A stretch of 64,000 bases of DNA from Mycolicibacterium lutetiense (GCF_017876775.1 NZ_JAGIOP010000002.1:2728001-2792000); one strand, 5' to 3'; counted from the stretch's first letter, positions 1-7,706 are shown. Program-made: numbers and translations. The notes: generated from the letters alone by a model not told the origin.

Positions 1-1
1 C

Positions 2-460
2 GGGTTCCAGGCGCTGATCGCGATCGCCGAGAAGGCCAACACCAACACCCGACAAGCATCAGTTCGCTGGGCACACATTCAGGCCGTCCAGTACGGCACA
101 TCGCTCTCCACTGCGAAGCGAGCTATCAAGGAACTTGAAGGTGCGGGCTACGTTCGGAAAGTCAAGCGCGGGTTCAACAATCAACAGGGCAGGTCAGCGG
201 CACGGGTTTATGAGTTGTCCACAATGCCTGTCCGGGCGGACATTCCACGGACATTGGGGCGGATCACCCAACACGAACGGGTCATCCATGGTGACCCATT
301 CGAGGGTAGGCGAACGGGTCGCCCAAGACGACCCAATCGCCACCCCCACACTCGATTTGCTGGACTGCGACTCGGACCGACTGGGTCATGGAACCGGATC
401 GAACGGGTCAAATCCGGGTACCGAACGGGTCAAATCCGGACGACCTACTTGACGGGTTAA
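2..460 (+). CDS. Replication-initiator-like winged-helix protein, 5' end outside window
   Basis: The open frame enters from the left edge and ends at the TAA at 458-460, leaving 152 visible residues. The visible N-terminal part reads as a winged helix-turn-helix: a Ser/Thr-Ala-Lys recognition-type helix around residues 38-52 (STAKRAIKELEGAGYV), then a basic wing. The rest is Arg/Pro-rich and low in complexity because the DNA holds repeats of CGAACGGGTC. A DNA-binding head at the start of a small-gene cassette, with iteron-like repeats in its 3' end, is typical of plasmid or integrative-element initiators. I cannot name the family. A transcriptional regulator is the alternative. Truncation at the window edge prevents judging the full length. 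Confidence 0.5.
   Translation, partial: GFQALIAIAEKANTNTRQASVRWAHIQAVQYGTSLSTAKRAIKELEGAGYVRKVKRGFNNQQGRSAARVYELSTMPVRADIPRTLGRITQHERVIHGDPFEGRRTGRPRRPNRHPHTRFAGLRLGPTGSWNRIERVKSGYRTGQIRTTYLTG
274..440 (+). repeat. Iteron-like direct repeats (CGAACGGGTC)
   Basis: CGAACGGGTC occurs at 274, 311, 400 and 422. The last two copies extend to an identical 18-mer, CGAACGGGTCAAATCCGG, at 400-417 and 422-439, one start every 22 bp. A weaker copy, GACTGGGTCA, lies about 21 bp before the 400 copy. The 21-22 bp spacing, about two helical turns, is what initiator-binding iterons show. The repeats lie inside the initiator-like frame. They could instead be coincidental coding repeats. Confidence 0.5.
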
Positions 461-702
461 CACCTGACGCCGCAAAACCCCCTGACGAACAGCAGCTGGT
501 ATTTCGTGACGGGGGTACGTCACTAGGGGCCAGCCGCGAGCCGACGCGCTTCGACAACAACCTCGCTCAGCAGTTGTACGCCGACGCCGACATGGACCAC
601 CAGTGCCCAAATTGCCGCGCCGATGCTCATGAGTGGTGTCAGCGGGACGACGGCTCGCAGAAGCGCATGCCCTGCCTAGCCCGCACTCGGAGACCAGCGT
701 GA
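388..702 (+). CDS. Small zinc-finger protein of an integrated element
   Basis: This predicted protein has 104 residues. Its C-terminal 40 residues form a treble-clef-like zinc finger: CPNC, then a Trp-Cys pair (EWC) and a final PCLAR, giving C-x2-C-x(8)-C-x(11)-C spacing. This motif is common in small proteins of mycobacterial phages and islands. The frame overlaps the end of the initiator-like gene, and the true start may lie downstream of 388 because the first 60 residues look unconserved. Its TGA overlaps the next start (GTGA at 699). The following gene repeats the same finger, so the two are tandem paralogues. The role is unknown; nucleic-acid binding is inferred. Confidence 0.55.
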   Translation: MEPDRTGQIRVPNGSNPDDLLDGLTPDAAKPPDEQQLVFRDGGTSLGASREPTRFDNNLAQQLYADADMDHQCPNCRADAHEWCQRDDGSQKRMPCLARTRRPA

Positions 703-970
703 CGTCGCGAGTGTTCCAGGACGTCTACGCCGACGCCGCAATGGATGCCGAGTGCCCGAACTGCCAGGCACCACCGCACAGGTGGTGCAAGCGCCCAAAC
801 AGCGACACCGGCCAATTCCGTGCATCGCCCGTATGCGCGTGACTGCCCGGTACCCCGGCCGCACTAGAAACTGCCCGTCGACGACGTCCGACGTCGAGCC
901 CGATGACGCGCGGGCCTTCTCGACACGATTCTTCTCCGAGCCAATCCACCAGCCCGAGGACGATCTGTGA
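699..970 (+). pseudogene. Second zinc-finger paralogue, frameshifted
   Basis: The frame starts at GTG 699, inside the previous stop. It reads YADAAMDAECPNC...HRWCKRP, very close to its neighbour's YADADMDHQCPNC...HEWCQRD. In that frame it stops at 842 after 47 residues and lacks the closing P-C-x-A-R. Those residues (IPCIARMR) are present in another frame just downstream, which runs on to a TGA at 968-970 overlapping the next GTG at 967. A single indel near 800-820 would restore a protein of about 90 residues with the complete finger. I therefore read it as a recently broken gene or a sequencing error. Confidence 0.5.
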
Positions 971-1250
971 GCGCCCGCGCCGCGCTGGTCTGCTACCGCC
1001 AAACCGAGTCCGGGCCGGTCTCAGCGGAGTTCACCTATTGGGACACCGCCTGCCAAGCACGACAGGCCGCAGCCGAACTCACTCCTGCGGTCCTCAGTGC
1101 ATCGGTGTTCACAGTGTCGTGCGACTGGACCGCGGGCCGGACCGCAGGCGACGGCTGTCGTCGAAGACCAGCGCGGCCACCAGCGAAGGCGCCGGGGTTG
1201 CGTTCACCAGTCGCGGTCGGTGCGATCGCCAAAAGGAGTCTGGCCGGTGA
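967..1250 (+). pseudogene. Small element gene, probably frameshifted
   Basis: GTG 967 opens a frame (VSARAALVCYRQTES...) that looks coding for about 60 residues. It then degenerates into an Arg-rich stretch running into unrelated genes. A different frame takes over near 1130-1180 and ends with TGA at 1248-1250, overlapping the next gene's GTG at 1248. The same overlap style links its neighbours, so the likely ancestral gene is 967-1250 with one indel. The family is not recognised; the start resembles short conserved hypotheticals of mycobacterial islands. Confidence 0.35.
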
Positions 1251-1628
1251 ACACCGAGTCCGGTCTGATCCGCGCCGGCGCGATCGTAGTCAGGTCCGGC
1301 CCGGCGCTGAAGGCGGCCCGCGACTGCGCCCTGATCGCCAGGGCACCGCAAGCTGTCCGGCATCCCGTATCAAACCTACGAAGCTCTGGCCTGCGAACTC
1401 GGCGCCGCGATGGCCGCAGCCGGTGACTCGGACGTCCGTTCGCCCGCCGTCAGTAAGGCTGTCGCCATGGAGCAACCGACCGTGCCAGTCGCCGAAGCAG
1501 CTGCCCGCCTGGGCATCTCGGTCAGGCAGGCTCGTCGACTCGCCCCGCAACTTGAGGGCCGCAAGATTGCCGGTTGCGTGTTTGTCGACGAGACGGCACT
1601 TCGCCAACACACCGAAGGAACGCAATGA
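1248..1628 (+). pseudogene. Helix-turn-helix (excisionase-like) protein, frameshifted
   Basis: The first part, from GTG 1248, reads VVRSGPALKAARDCALIAR. The second part, in another frame from about 1355, reads KLSGIPYQTYEALACELGAAMAAAG and then a helix-turn-helix (VAEAAARLGISVRQARRLAPQ, residues 30-50 of the second piece) ending at TGA 1626-1628. These two pieces belong together in small DNA-binding proteins of mycobacterial islands, as I recall the family. One indel around 1345-1360 separates them. The C-terminal HTH alone could still be made from ATG 1410. An excisionase or element regulator is inferred. Confidence 0.5.
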
Positions 1629-1870
1629 ACCGCCTAGAACGAGACCGACTCATCGCCAGCCTGACCGACGACGAACTCGAGCAACTCGGCAAGCGCCATG
1701 TCGAAGCTGCCGCTCCCGAAGACCCGACACGGCAGTTCCTGCGAGCCATCAACGCCGAACGCGACGGCGACTGGATCACGGAGGTTTCAGCGCGGCTCTC
1801 GCTCCCGGCACAGTCCAGGCCCAGAACGTTCGCCCAAACCTTCACCGCCCAAACCGAACCCACACGCTGA
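1625..1870 (+). CDS. Small hypothetical protein of the element
   Basis: This intact 81-residue frame starts at the ATG inside the preceding TGA (ATGA, 1625-1628), which suggests translational coupling. The product is charged, with a helical N-terminal half (MNRLERDRLIASLTDDELE) and a Thr/Pro-rich tail. There is no signal peptide, membrane segment or known motif. Its position between an excisionase-like gene and another broken element gene suggests an accessory role in the integrated element. The function is unknown. Confidence 0.5.
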   Translation: MNRLERDRLIASLTDDELEQLGKRHVEAAAPEDPTRQFLRAINAERDGDWITEVSARLSLPAQSRPRTFAQTFTAQTEPTR

Positions 1871-1884
1871 AAGGACCGAACACC

Positions 1885-2457
1885 ATGCAGCTCACTGCCC
1901 GCTTCTACGCATCACAAGTCAGGAAAACCGCCGAAACACTCGGCATCCCACTACCCGCCGCGCTCGTCGAGCAGCTCGATCACGCCGACAGGTCGCCGGC
2001 ACCGCCGAAACGATGCTCGGCGGCGCCGGCGACCTGAACGAAGCAGTCCTCGACGCAATCGAAGCTGGCCGCGGCACTCGAACCGCACACCGCCGCGCTC
2101 ACAGCAGCCGCCGCCGCGCTACCCGTCGACAACCTCGACGACGTCCAAGGTGTCATCGTGCGCGGGCCCGACGTCGTACAGCACTGGAGCAACGCGAAGA
2201 AATCGGTCACCTTGTGGTCCGCTGCGGTACAAGGATTCACCGCCCTTGCCGAGGCGACCGGCATCGACTACACCAATCACAGGCCGTTGATCCTCACCGA
2301 TACAGACGCACTCGCCGCCCGCCTCAAAGGCGTCTCCCACATCGACGCATGGACGCTTGCCCGCAACGGATTACCGCTCGCGCTCGCCACCCTCGGTCAA
2401 TTCGTAGCGCGCATGACGCGCTACGAAGCCGACCACGACACCGCCGCCGCGAACTAG
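1885..2457 (+). pseudogene. Element hypothetical gene with two frameshifts
   Basis: ATG 1885 opens MQLTARFYASQVRKTAETLGIPLPAALVEQLDHAD, then drifts to a stop at 2037. A second frame supplies VAGTAETMLGGAGDLNEAVLDAIEA. A third frame supplies ALEPHTAALTAAAAALPVDNLDDVQ and continues through GFTALAEATGIDYTNHRP to the TAG at 2455-2457. The order and composition fit one protein of about 190 residues needing two indels (about 1990 and about 2060). The frame starting at GTG 2158 alone would be a 99-residue remnant. The family is not recognised. Confidence 0.45.
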
Positions 2458-2605
2458 GCCCGGCAACGCTCCGTGACCTCTCCACCAATCGACCTCGCAG
2501 CCGACCAGGGGGATGCGCCCATGGGCACCCCACCCGCCGCCTCCCATCGCATAGGCGCTGCCCCCTCTGCACCGCCCCGAAAAAAAATCGCCTCCGTCGC
2601 CGGGC

Positions 2606-3631
2606 TTAACCGTTTGCCTTCGCCGCCGCGATCAGAGCGCGCAATTGGTCGGGGTTCATCCACGGTCGGGCATGGTGGATCATTCGATGACAGTTTGCGC
2701 AGATGAGAACGAGGTCTTTGAGCCGAGTCGATTTTGGGCCACTCTCGTGGAGCGGGACGACGTGATGGCACTCGATGATGCCGTCACCCTTATCGCCATA
2801 CGCCGCTCTAAAGTCGAACCCGCACGTCTCACAAGCGAGATTGCCATGCTGTGCAAGATGCTGAGCGATTTTCTTGGTCCGGAGGCTTCGGCTGCGTTCC
2901 CGGACCATGTGGCGTCGCTCGAGTAGGCGCCCCTCTGGTGCTTCGCCCTCCATCTCATCAATGTCGACGAGATCGACGTAGTCGGCAGTCAATACGCCAG
3001 AACCCACCCCGTCGCGAATGAGTTGCGCCGTTTGAATCATCGCGGCTTCGTTGTCGAGGAAATCTTGGAGCACAACACCGTCGAGTCTGTTGCCGTGGCT
3101 CAGCTTGTTGCCCTTGCCTGGAAGGTGCGCAGCAATGTTGTAGGTCTTCATCGACACGCCGTCGGGATTGCGGAACCGCACTCCACGCGCATTCGGCGGG
3201 TGAATCGGCAGGCATTGCAGCAGCGCTGAAAGATCAACTGTCTCTTGCTGGCTTGTGCCTAGACCTTTCCAGTTGTTCTGCCGGAGAGCGTCACAGGCCA
3301 GGATGAGTTCATCCCGTGTCCAGTCCGGTTCGCTGGTTGGGACGGCGAAGCCCAACTTCTTGAGCCATTTCGCTGCGTCGGTCTTTCCGCCGGACAGCTG
3401 ATCAACGTTGAGCGGTTCGAGGCCTTCATGGAATCCGTGGGCGGCTGCGAAGATCGCTTTCGAGTCGTAGTGCTTGCCTTTGTGGATGAGAAAGTAGTCC
3501 TTGGCCTCGCCGAAACCGTACTTGGCCAAGAATGGGCCGCGCGTCAGCTCGTCGAACTCGACGATTGCCTTCAGGACGTCCCCCTCGTCTACGAGTTCCT
3601 TGGCGACTACAGGCGCGGGAGGGTTTGCCAT
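2606..3631 (-). CDS. McrA-like HNH endonuclease (putative type IV restriction)
   Basis: This 341-residue protein has an N-terminal module (about residues 25-70) reading FLAKYGF..AKDYFL and YDSKAI. It resembles the head domain of the Streptomyces McrA homologue ScoMcrA. A middle region (about 105-170) reads as the DELILACDAL...RFRNPDGV segment found in several HNH restriction proteins. The C-terminal HNH nuclease has CETCGF, then ECHHVVPLHE, then ICANCHRMIHH, supplying the His and paired zinc cysteines. McrA-type enzymes cut modified foreign DNA; that this one does so is inference. It stands alone, is transcribed against the flanking cassettes, and lies in an island rich in putative defence genes. 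Confidence 0.8.
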   Translation of the reverse strand: MANPPAPVVAKELVDEGDVLKAIVEFDELTRGPFLAKYGFGEAKDYFLIHKGKHYDSKAIFAAAHGFHEGLEPLNVDQLSGGKTDAAKWLKKLGFAVPTSEPDWTRDELILACDALRQNNWKGLGTSQQETVDLSALLQCLPIHPPNARGVRFRNPDGVSMKTYNIAAHLPGKGNKLSHGNRLDGVVLQDFLDNEAAMIQTAQLIRDGVGSGVLTADYVDLVDIDEMEGEAPEGRLLERRHMVRERSRSLRTKKIAQHLAQHGNLACETCGFDFRAAYGDKGDGIIECHHVVPLHESGPKSTRLKDLVLICANCHRMIHHARPWMNPDQLRALIAAAKANG

Positions 3632-4147
3632 AGCGGTCGAGCGTACTGAGCGCCGGATGGCTCCGGGTGAGCAATGCGACTATCAACCGGTCGTGAGGCC
3701 GGCGTGGGATCCGCCGCTGCGGGCTCGCGTGCTCGCATGCTTGGGCGGTGACGATGCGGCAGGAGGCGAAGGCGACGCGCGCCCTGTACGAGGGTTAACG
3801 CGCTGACGTTGACGACGTGAACCCGTATGCCGACCGATCAGTGGTCCTCGCGAAGCTGTGGATGCGCGGCTACAGGCATGCTGCACATACGTGTCACCAA
3901 CGGGCCGGCTACCGGCGACCCGGGGTACAGCCGATTAGGTGAACGACGCCGGCGACACCTAATTCGTGACCGTGCTGAACAACGTCGCCGCTTCTGTCCC
4001 GGCCTACTGTCAACCCGTCGCGGGCCCGCGACTATCTTCTTCGTACTAGGCCAGGTGAACTATCGAGCTTCTCGCTACTGTCAGGGACAGCTTTCAGATC
4101 GTGGCTGACAGAGTGACACTCAATCAATCGTTTCGCAGAGGAGTTGC
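3632..4147. other. Intergenic stretch between HNH gene and DUF262 gene
   Basis: This 516-bp stretch lies upstream of both the leftward HNH gene and the rightward DUF262 gene, so both promoters should be here. It holds a possible 41-codon frame at 3817-3942, listed separately. A good ribosome site, AGAGGAG, ends 4 bases before the DUF262 ATG at 4148. I see no clear terminator or long repeat. Confidence 0.4.
3817..3942 (+). CDS. Possible 41-residue island protein
   Basis: A GTG-initiated frame reads VNPYADRSVVLAKLWMRGY at its start and ends at TGA 3940-3942. The N-P-Y...W-M-R-G-Y pattern is reminiscent of very small conserved proteins in mycobacterial prophage-like islands. The evidence is weak: the frame is short and I see no strong ribosome site. 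It could be a remnant of a longer gene. Confidence 0.25.
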   Translation: MNPYADRSVVLAKLWMRGYRHAAHTCHQRAGYRRPGVQPIR

Positions 4148-4861
4148 ATGTCAGAGGCAAGAGCGTTCAACCGAAACCCAAGTCCGCAGATGGCCAGCTG
4201 GTTCCTGGATCTCAACTCCGCGAAGCGGCTCGACCTGGATCCTCCATATCAGAGGCGGAGCGTTTGGAATCTTGAGTTTCGCAGATTCTTCATCGACTCA
4301 ATTATTCGAAATTATCCAACTCAAGCGATATTTATCGATACGACACTAGATCCAGACCATCCCACTATTTACAAAATTCTCGACGGGAAGCAGCGACTTA
4401 CATCGCTGATTATGTTCACCGAAAACGAGTTTACAACCCCAGAATCACTGTCTGATCTAGATCTTGACGATACTTATTACAGCGACCTACCCCGCGAAGT
4501 AAAAACCCAAATCCTTCGCTATCTATTTACAGTTGAGACGGTCACTAACGCTAGCGCTGCCGAGTTAAATCAAGCGTTCGACCGCCTAAACCGCAACGTC
4601 ATACGCCTCAACAAGCAGGAGCTGCGCCACGCGCAGTACGCCGGCGCGTTCATATCGAAGATGGAAAGACTCTCCGACGAGCCATTCTGGGAGGATATCG
4701 GCTTGGTGACGCCCGCACGACGACGGCGCATGCTTGATGTGGAATATATTTCAGAGTTGTACGTGGTCGCCGCGCAAGGCATTCAAGATGGCAAAGATTA
4801 CCTCGACCTTATCTATTCTGATTGGGACGAAGAGATCGCGAACGAGAGGCGGGCTGATGCG

Positions 4862-4869
4862 CGGTTCCG
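4862..4869. repeat. 8-bp target-site duplication, left copy
   Basis: CGGTTCCG at 4862-4869 is repeated exactly at 6327-6334, directly flanking the insertion ends. Eight bases is the size usual for ISL3-family elements. Removing one copy plus the element restores the DUF262 reading frame. Confidence 0.9.
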
Positions 4870-6326
4870 GGCTCTTCCGACTTGATGGGGGTCTGGTGTG
4901 ACCGATTGGGTTCGTGTCGGTGACTGATTGAGGGCTCGCGCCCTTGTCAACTGGGTGTTCTCTACGCATCCAGAGCAAAGGCGCGAGCATGTCTGACAAT
5001 AGTGGTTCCCTGCTGCTTGGACTCGACGGCATCACCGTGGAGTCCGTGCAAGTCGATGACGGCGATGTCCGCATCGTTGAGGTGGGCACAGCGCTCGAGT
5101 GGGTCGGGATCTGCCCGGACTGCCGAACCAGATCGTCGCGGTCGAGGGGTTGGGTCACGACTCGGCCCCGGGACATCAAGATCGGTGCGGACCGGCCGCT
5201 GATCATGTGGCGAAAGCGGAAATGGTTGTGCACCAACACCTCCTGCGAACGCAGGTCATTCACTGAGTCGACGCCGTCGATCCCGCCGCGGGCTCGGGTG
5301 ACGGTGCGAGCCAAGGCGGAGATGGCCCTGGCGGTCCTCGACGACGACCGCTCGGTCAAGGCCGTCGCCGCCGCGTATGGCTGTAGCTGGAACACCTGCC
5401 ATGACGCGGTGATCGCCACCGCGGATCCGGTCCTGGCCGGTGAACCGCCCCCGGTGCGGGTGCTGGGCATCGATGAGACCCGCCGCGGGAAGGCCAAGTG
5501 GGAGACCTGCCCGGAGACCGGGGCCCGGGCGTGGGTGGACCGCTGGGACAGCGGCCTGGTCGACATCACCGGCGCCGGCGGGTTGCTGGTCCAGGTCAAC
5601 GGGCGTGCCGCGCGGCCGGTGACCGACTGGCTGACCCAGCGCGAGCAGGCGTGGAGGGACGGGATCGAGTTCGTCGCGATCGACATGTCGGGGGCCTACG
5701 CCAAGGCCGCCCGCGAGGCGTTGCCGCACGCGAAGCTGATCGTGGATCGCTTTCATCTCGTGAAGAAGGCCAACGAGATGGTCGATCGGGTTCGCCGCCG
5801 CGTCACCCAGACCTACCGCGGACGCCGCGGGCACAAGAGCGATCCGGAGTGGATCAACCGCCGCCGGCTGCTGCGCGCCGCCGAACGGCTGACCGACGAT
5901 CAACGCCACACGCTGTTCGAGAAACTGACCTGCGCAGACCCCAACGGGGACATCGCGGCGGCCTGGATCGCCAAGGAACTGCTGCGAGATGTGCTGGCCT
6001 GCACCGACCGTGGCGGTCTGCGCTACGAGATCGGCGACGCGCTGTACCGGTTCTACACGTTCTGCGCGGCGTGCTCGGTACCCGAGATCGTCAAGCTCGC
6101 CGAAACCATCTCCGCGTGGCAGGAACCGATGATCCTGGCCATCACCACCGGGCTGTCCAACGCCCGCAGCGAGGGCTACAACAGAATCGTCAAACACGTC
6201 GGCCGAATCGCGTTCGGATTCAGAACACCGGACAACCAACGCCGCCGCGTACGGTGGGCCTGCACCCGCCAATCACGGCGAGCGCCATCCAGAACCAGGC
6301 TCCGCCCCTGCTAAGTCGGAAGAGCC
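4870..6326 (+). mobile_element. ISL3-family insertion sequence, 1,457 bp, complete
   Basis: The ends are perfect 14-bp inverted repeats: GGCTCTTCCGACTT at 4870-4883 and its complement at 6313-6326. The right repeat overlaps the last codons of the transposase. An exact 8-bp duplication, CGGTTCCG, flanks the element. It carries one intact transposase gene, so it may still be mobile. It interrupts a DUF262 gene. Intact ends and an exact duplication argue for a recent insertion. Confidence 0.92.
4989..6314 (+). CDS. ISL3-family transposase
   Basis: This DDE transposase has 441 residues from ATG 4989. The N-terminus has a zinc-finger of ISL3 type (CPDC near residue 37 with later CTNTSC). The middle has a helix-turn-helix (residues 110-135) and the first catalytic aspartate in VLGIDE. 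A second aspartate lies in FVAIDMSGAY, followed by the typical IVDRFHLVKKAN. The C-terminus has the family signature SNARSEGYNRIVKHVGRIAFGF. I chose ATG 4989 because upstream codons run into the element end. The gene appears complete and functional. Confidence 0.92.
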   Translation: MSDNSGSLLLGLDGITVESVQVDDGDVRIVEVGTALEWVGICPDCRTRSSRSRGWVTTRPRDIKIGADRPLIMWRKRKWLCTNTSCERRSFTESTPSIPPRARVTVRAKAEMALAVLDDDRSVKAVAAAYGCSWNTCHDAVIATADPVLAGEPPPVRVLGIDETRRGKAKWETCPETGARAWVDRWDSGLVDITGAGGLLVQVNGRAARPVTDWLTQREQAWRDGIEFVAIDMSGAYAKAAREALPHAKLIVDRFHLVKKANEMVDRVRRRVTQTYRGRRGHKSDPEWINRRRLLRAAERLTDDQRHTLFEKLTCADPNGDIAAAWIAKELLRDVLACTDRGGLRYEIGDALYRFYTFCAACSVPEIVKLAETISAWQEPMILAITTGLSNARSEGYNRIVKHVGRIAFGFRTPDNQRRRVRWACTRQSRRAPSRTRLRPC

Positions 6327-6334
6327 CGGTTCCG
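6327..6334. repeat. 8-bp target-site duplication, right copy
   Basis: CGGTTCCG lies directly after the right inverted repeat and is identical to the copy at 4862-4869. It marks the insertion point in the DUF262 gene. Confidence 0.9.
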
Positions 6335-6634
6335 GCACGCCCGGCAGTTCTTAGAAGCAGTCAACGTCGAATATCCATTGTCTCCCACCCGGTATAGCAA
6401 CATTGCCGACTTCTACTCGGTTTGGGCTGCAGTGATTGAGCTCAGGACAGCTTCAGAATTAGACGACCCGTTGGTGTGTGCTGCTCGTCTTGCAGAGTTC
6501 TACGTCGAACTAGTATCCCAATCGTCGGACCGCTCACGTTCGTATTTGTTGGCGGCAAGGCAGGGCTCAAATAAGGCCTTAAATAGATCGCGGCGTGCCG
6601 AGATACTGAAGGATGTATTGACCGGTAAGACGCA

Positions 6635-7600
6635 ATGATCCCGGCTGAATTACTTACTCAGTACGGACTTCGGTCTGCGCAGCTTAATTCTCTGCGGGAC
6701 TTTTTTGATAAACGTTTGAGCGCCGATCTTTCGCACCTGAAACCGATCAGAATTGATGGCCGGGTCAAAGAACCTTCGAGCATCCTGCAGAAGCTCGCGA
6801 CGGGAAAATACGAAGGTGTCGCTAAGCTGCAAGATCTTGTTGGAATGACGGTCGTTCTGCTCCATCGGCGGGATGTCGGGTCGGCCATTGATGTGGTGAA
6901 GTCCTCTAGCTTGATAATTGTTGGAGAGTCGACGAGAGAAGTAGAGGCTACGGACTTTCGTTACAGGGAACCGAAGCTGTACATCCAGCCGCCCGCCGAC
7001 TTCCTTGATAGAAATCCAGAATTGAACGACTTCGTGGTCGAAGTGCAATTCACGTCAGCCCTCCAACATGCTCTAGATATGACTACTCACGATTTCGACT
7101 ATAAGGGCAAGTCATATTCATGGCGCAATTTTCGCCTCGTCGCAGAGCTTCGCGGCATGCTGGAATTGGTCGACAACATGATCGATGATATCGACAATGT
7201 CGAATTTGCGCGTTCTGAGGTAATAATTCCGCCGGCGAGGATCGTCTACGCTTCCGCCATCCTCGAAGTGCTTACCGCGAGATTCGAAGATGAACGGTTG
7301 CCGTCAGATCGCCGGCGATTTGCTGACACGGTGGCGGGATGGTGTCGCGCCATTGATATTGACCCTGACAGCCTTGCTGAACTGCTAGGCCGGCAAGAAC
7401 GGTTCTTGCGCGCTGAGTCGTTAGACCCGACGAGCGCGGTGCTCGGCGCACTCCTAACGGAGCATTCGTCCACGCTCACCGACAAGTTTGAGGGCCACTT
7501 CGTGGTGGGCAGCGAGCTTGAGTCATTATGTCCCGAAGCAGGGTCGATCGCGCCCGACAAGCGAGTCCGCCTCGACTGGCAAGACCGATTGACCAGTTAA
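6635..7600 (+). CDS. RelA/SpoT-like nucleotidyltransferase domain protein
   Basis: This 321-residue protein starts at the ATG inside the DUF262 stop codon. Residues 40-160 match the (p)ppGpp-synthetase fold by motif: RVKEPSS (43-49, the R-x-K-x-x-x-S pyrophosphate loop), LQDLVG (65-70), VEVQF (135-139, with the metal-binding Glu) and HDFDYK (152-157). The Arg that normally follows D-L-x-G-x is Thr here (DLVGMT). The C-terminal 160 residues are helical and unrecognised; no HD hydrolase, TGS or ACT domain is visible. Small RelA/SpoT proteins can be alarmone synthetases, toxSAS toxins or CapRel-like antiphage sensors. Pairing with DUF262 suggests defence (inference). AT-rich codon use fits horizontal gain. 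Confidence 0.78.
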   Translation: MIPAELLTQYGLRSAQLNSLRDFFDKRLSADLSHLKPIRIDGRVKEPSSILQKLATGKYEGVAKLQDLVGMTVVLLHRRDVGSAIDVVKSSSLIIVGESTREVEATDFRYREPKLYIQPPADFLDRNPELNDFVVEVQFTSALQHALDMTTHDFDYKGKSYSWRNFRLVAELRGMLELVDNMIDDIDNVEFARSEVIIPPARIVYASAILEVLTARFEDERLPSDRRRFADTVAGWCRAIDIDPDSLAELLGRQERFLRAESLDPTSAVLGALLTEHSSTLTDKFEGHFVVGSELESLCPEAGSIAPDKRVRLDWQDRLTS

Positions 7601-7706
7601 CGCGCGTCTCGCTGCAGCAGACCTGCCGGCCGAACCACCCGAGCGTGCCAGCCGTCGTGACCTGCGCTGGCACGCATGTGCATTCGGCGCCCGGCCCCGG
7701 TGGCTC

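Larger units (their letters stand above)
4148..6638 (+). pseudogene. DUF262 (GmrSD N-terminal-like) protein gene split by an ISL3 element
   Basis: The first piece, 4148-4869, encodes the DUF262 hallmark residues: PPYQRRSVW (32-40) and DGKQRLTSL (79-87), the ParB/sulfiredoxin-like nucleotide-handling core also seen in the GmrS half of type IV GmrSD. The second piece, 6335-6638, continues in frame once the insertion and one copy of the 8-bp duplication are removed (ADARFRHARQFLEAVNVEY...). The rebuilt gene is 1,026 nt, 341 residues. Its TGA overlaps the next gene's ATG (ATGA, 6635-6638), so the two form an operon. Base composition is clearly more AT-rich than the chromosome to the right, a sign of transfer. 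As it stands the first piece makes 245 residues ending in IS-encoded sequence. DUF262 proteins are often antiphage or nuclease-linked. Confidence 0.85.

Noticed and set aside
967..2037. A 356-codon frame as one protein
   Set aside because: It passes through at least three short genes in the wrong frame after about residue 60; its Arg/Pro-rich stretches are out-of-frame readings.
4101..4349. A plus-strand frame overlapping the DUF262 start
   Set aside because: The DUF262 frame has the ribosome site, the family motifs and continues further; this one has none of these.
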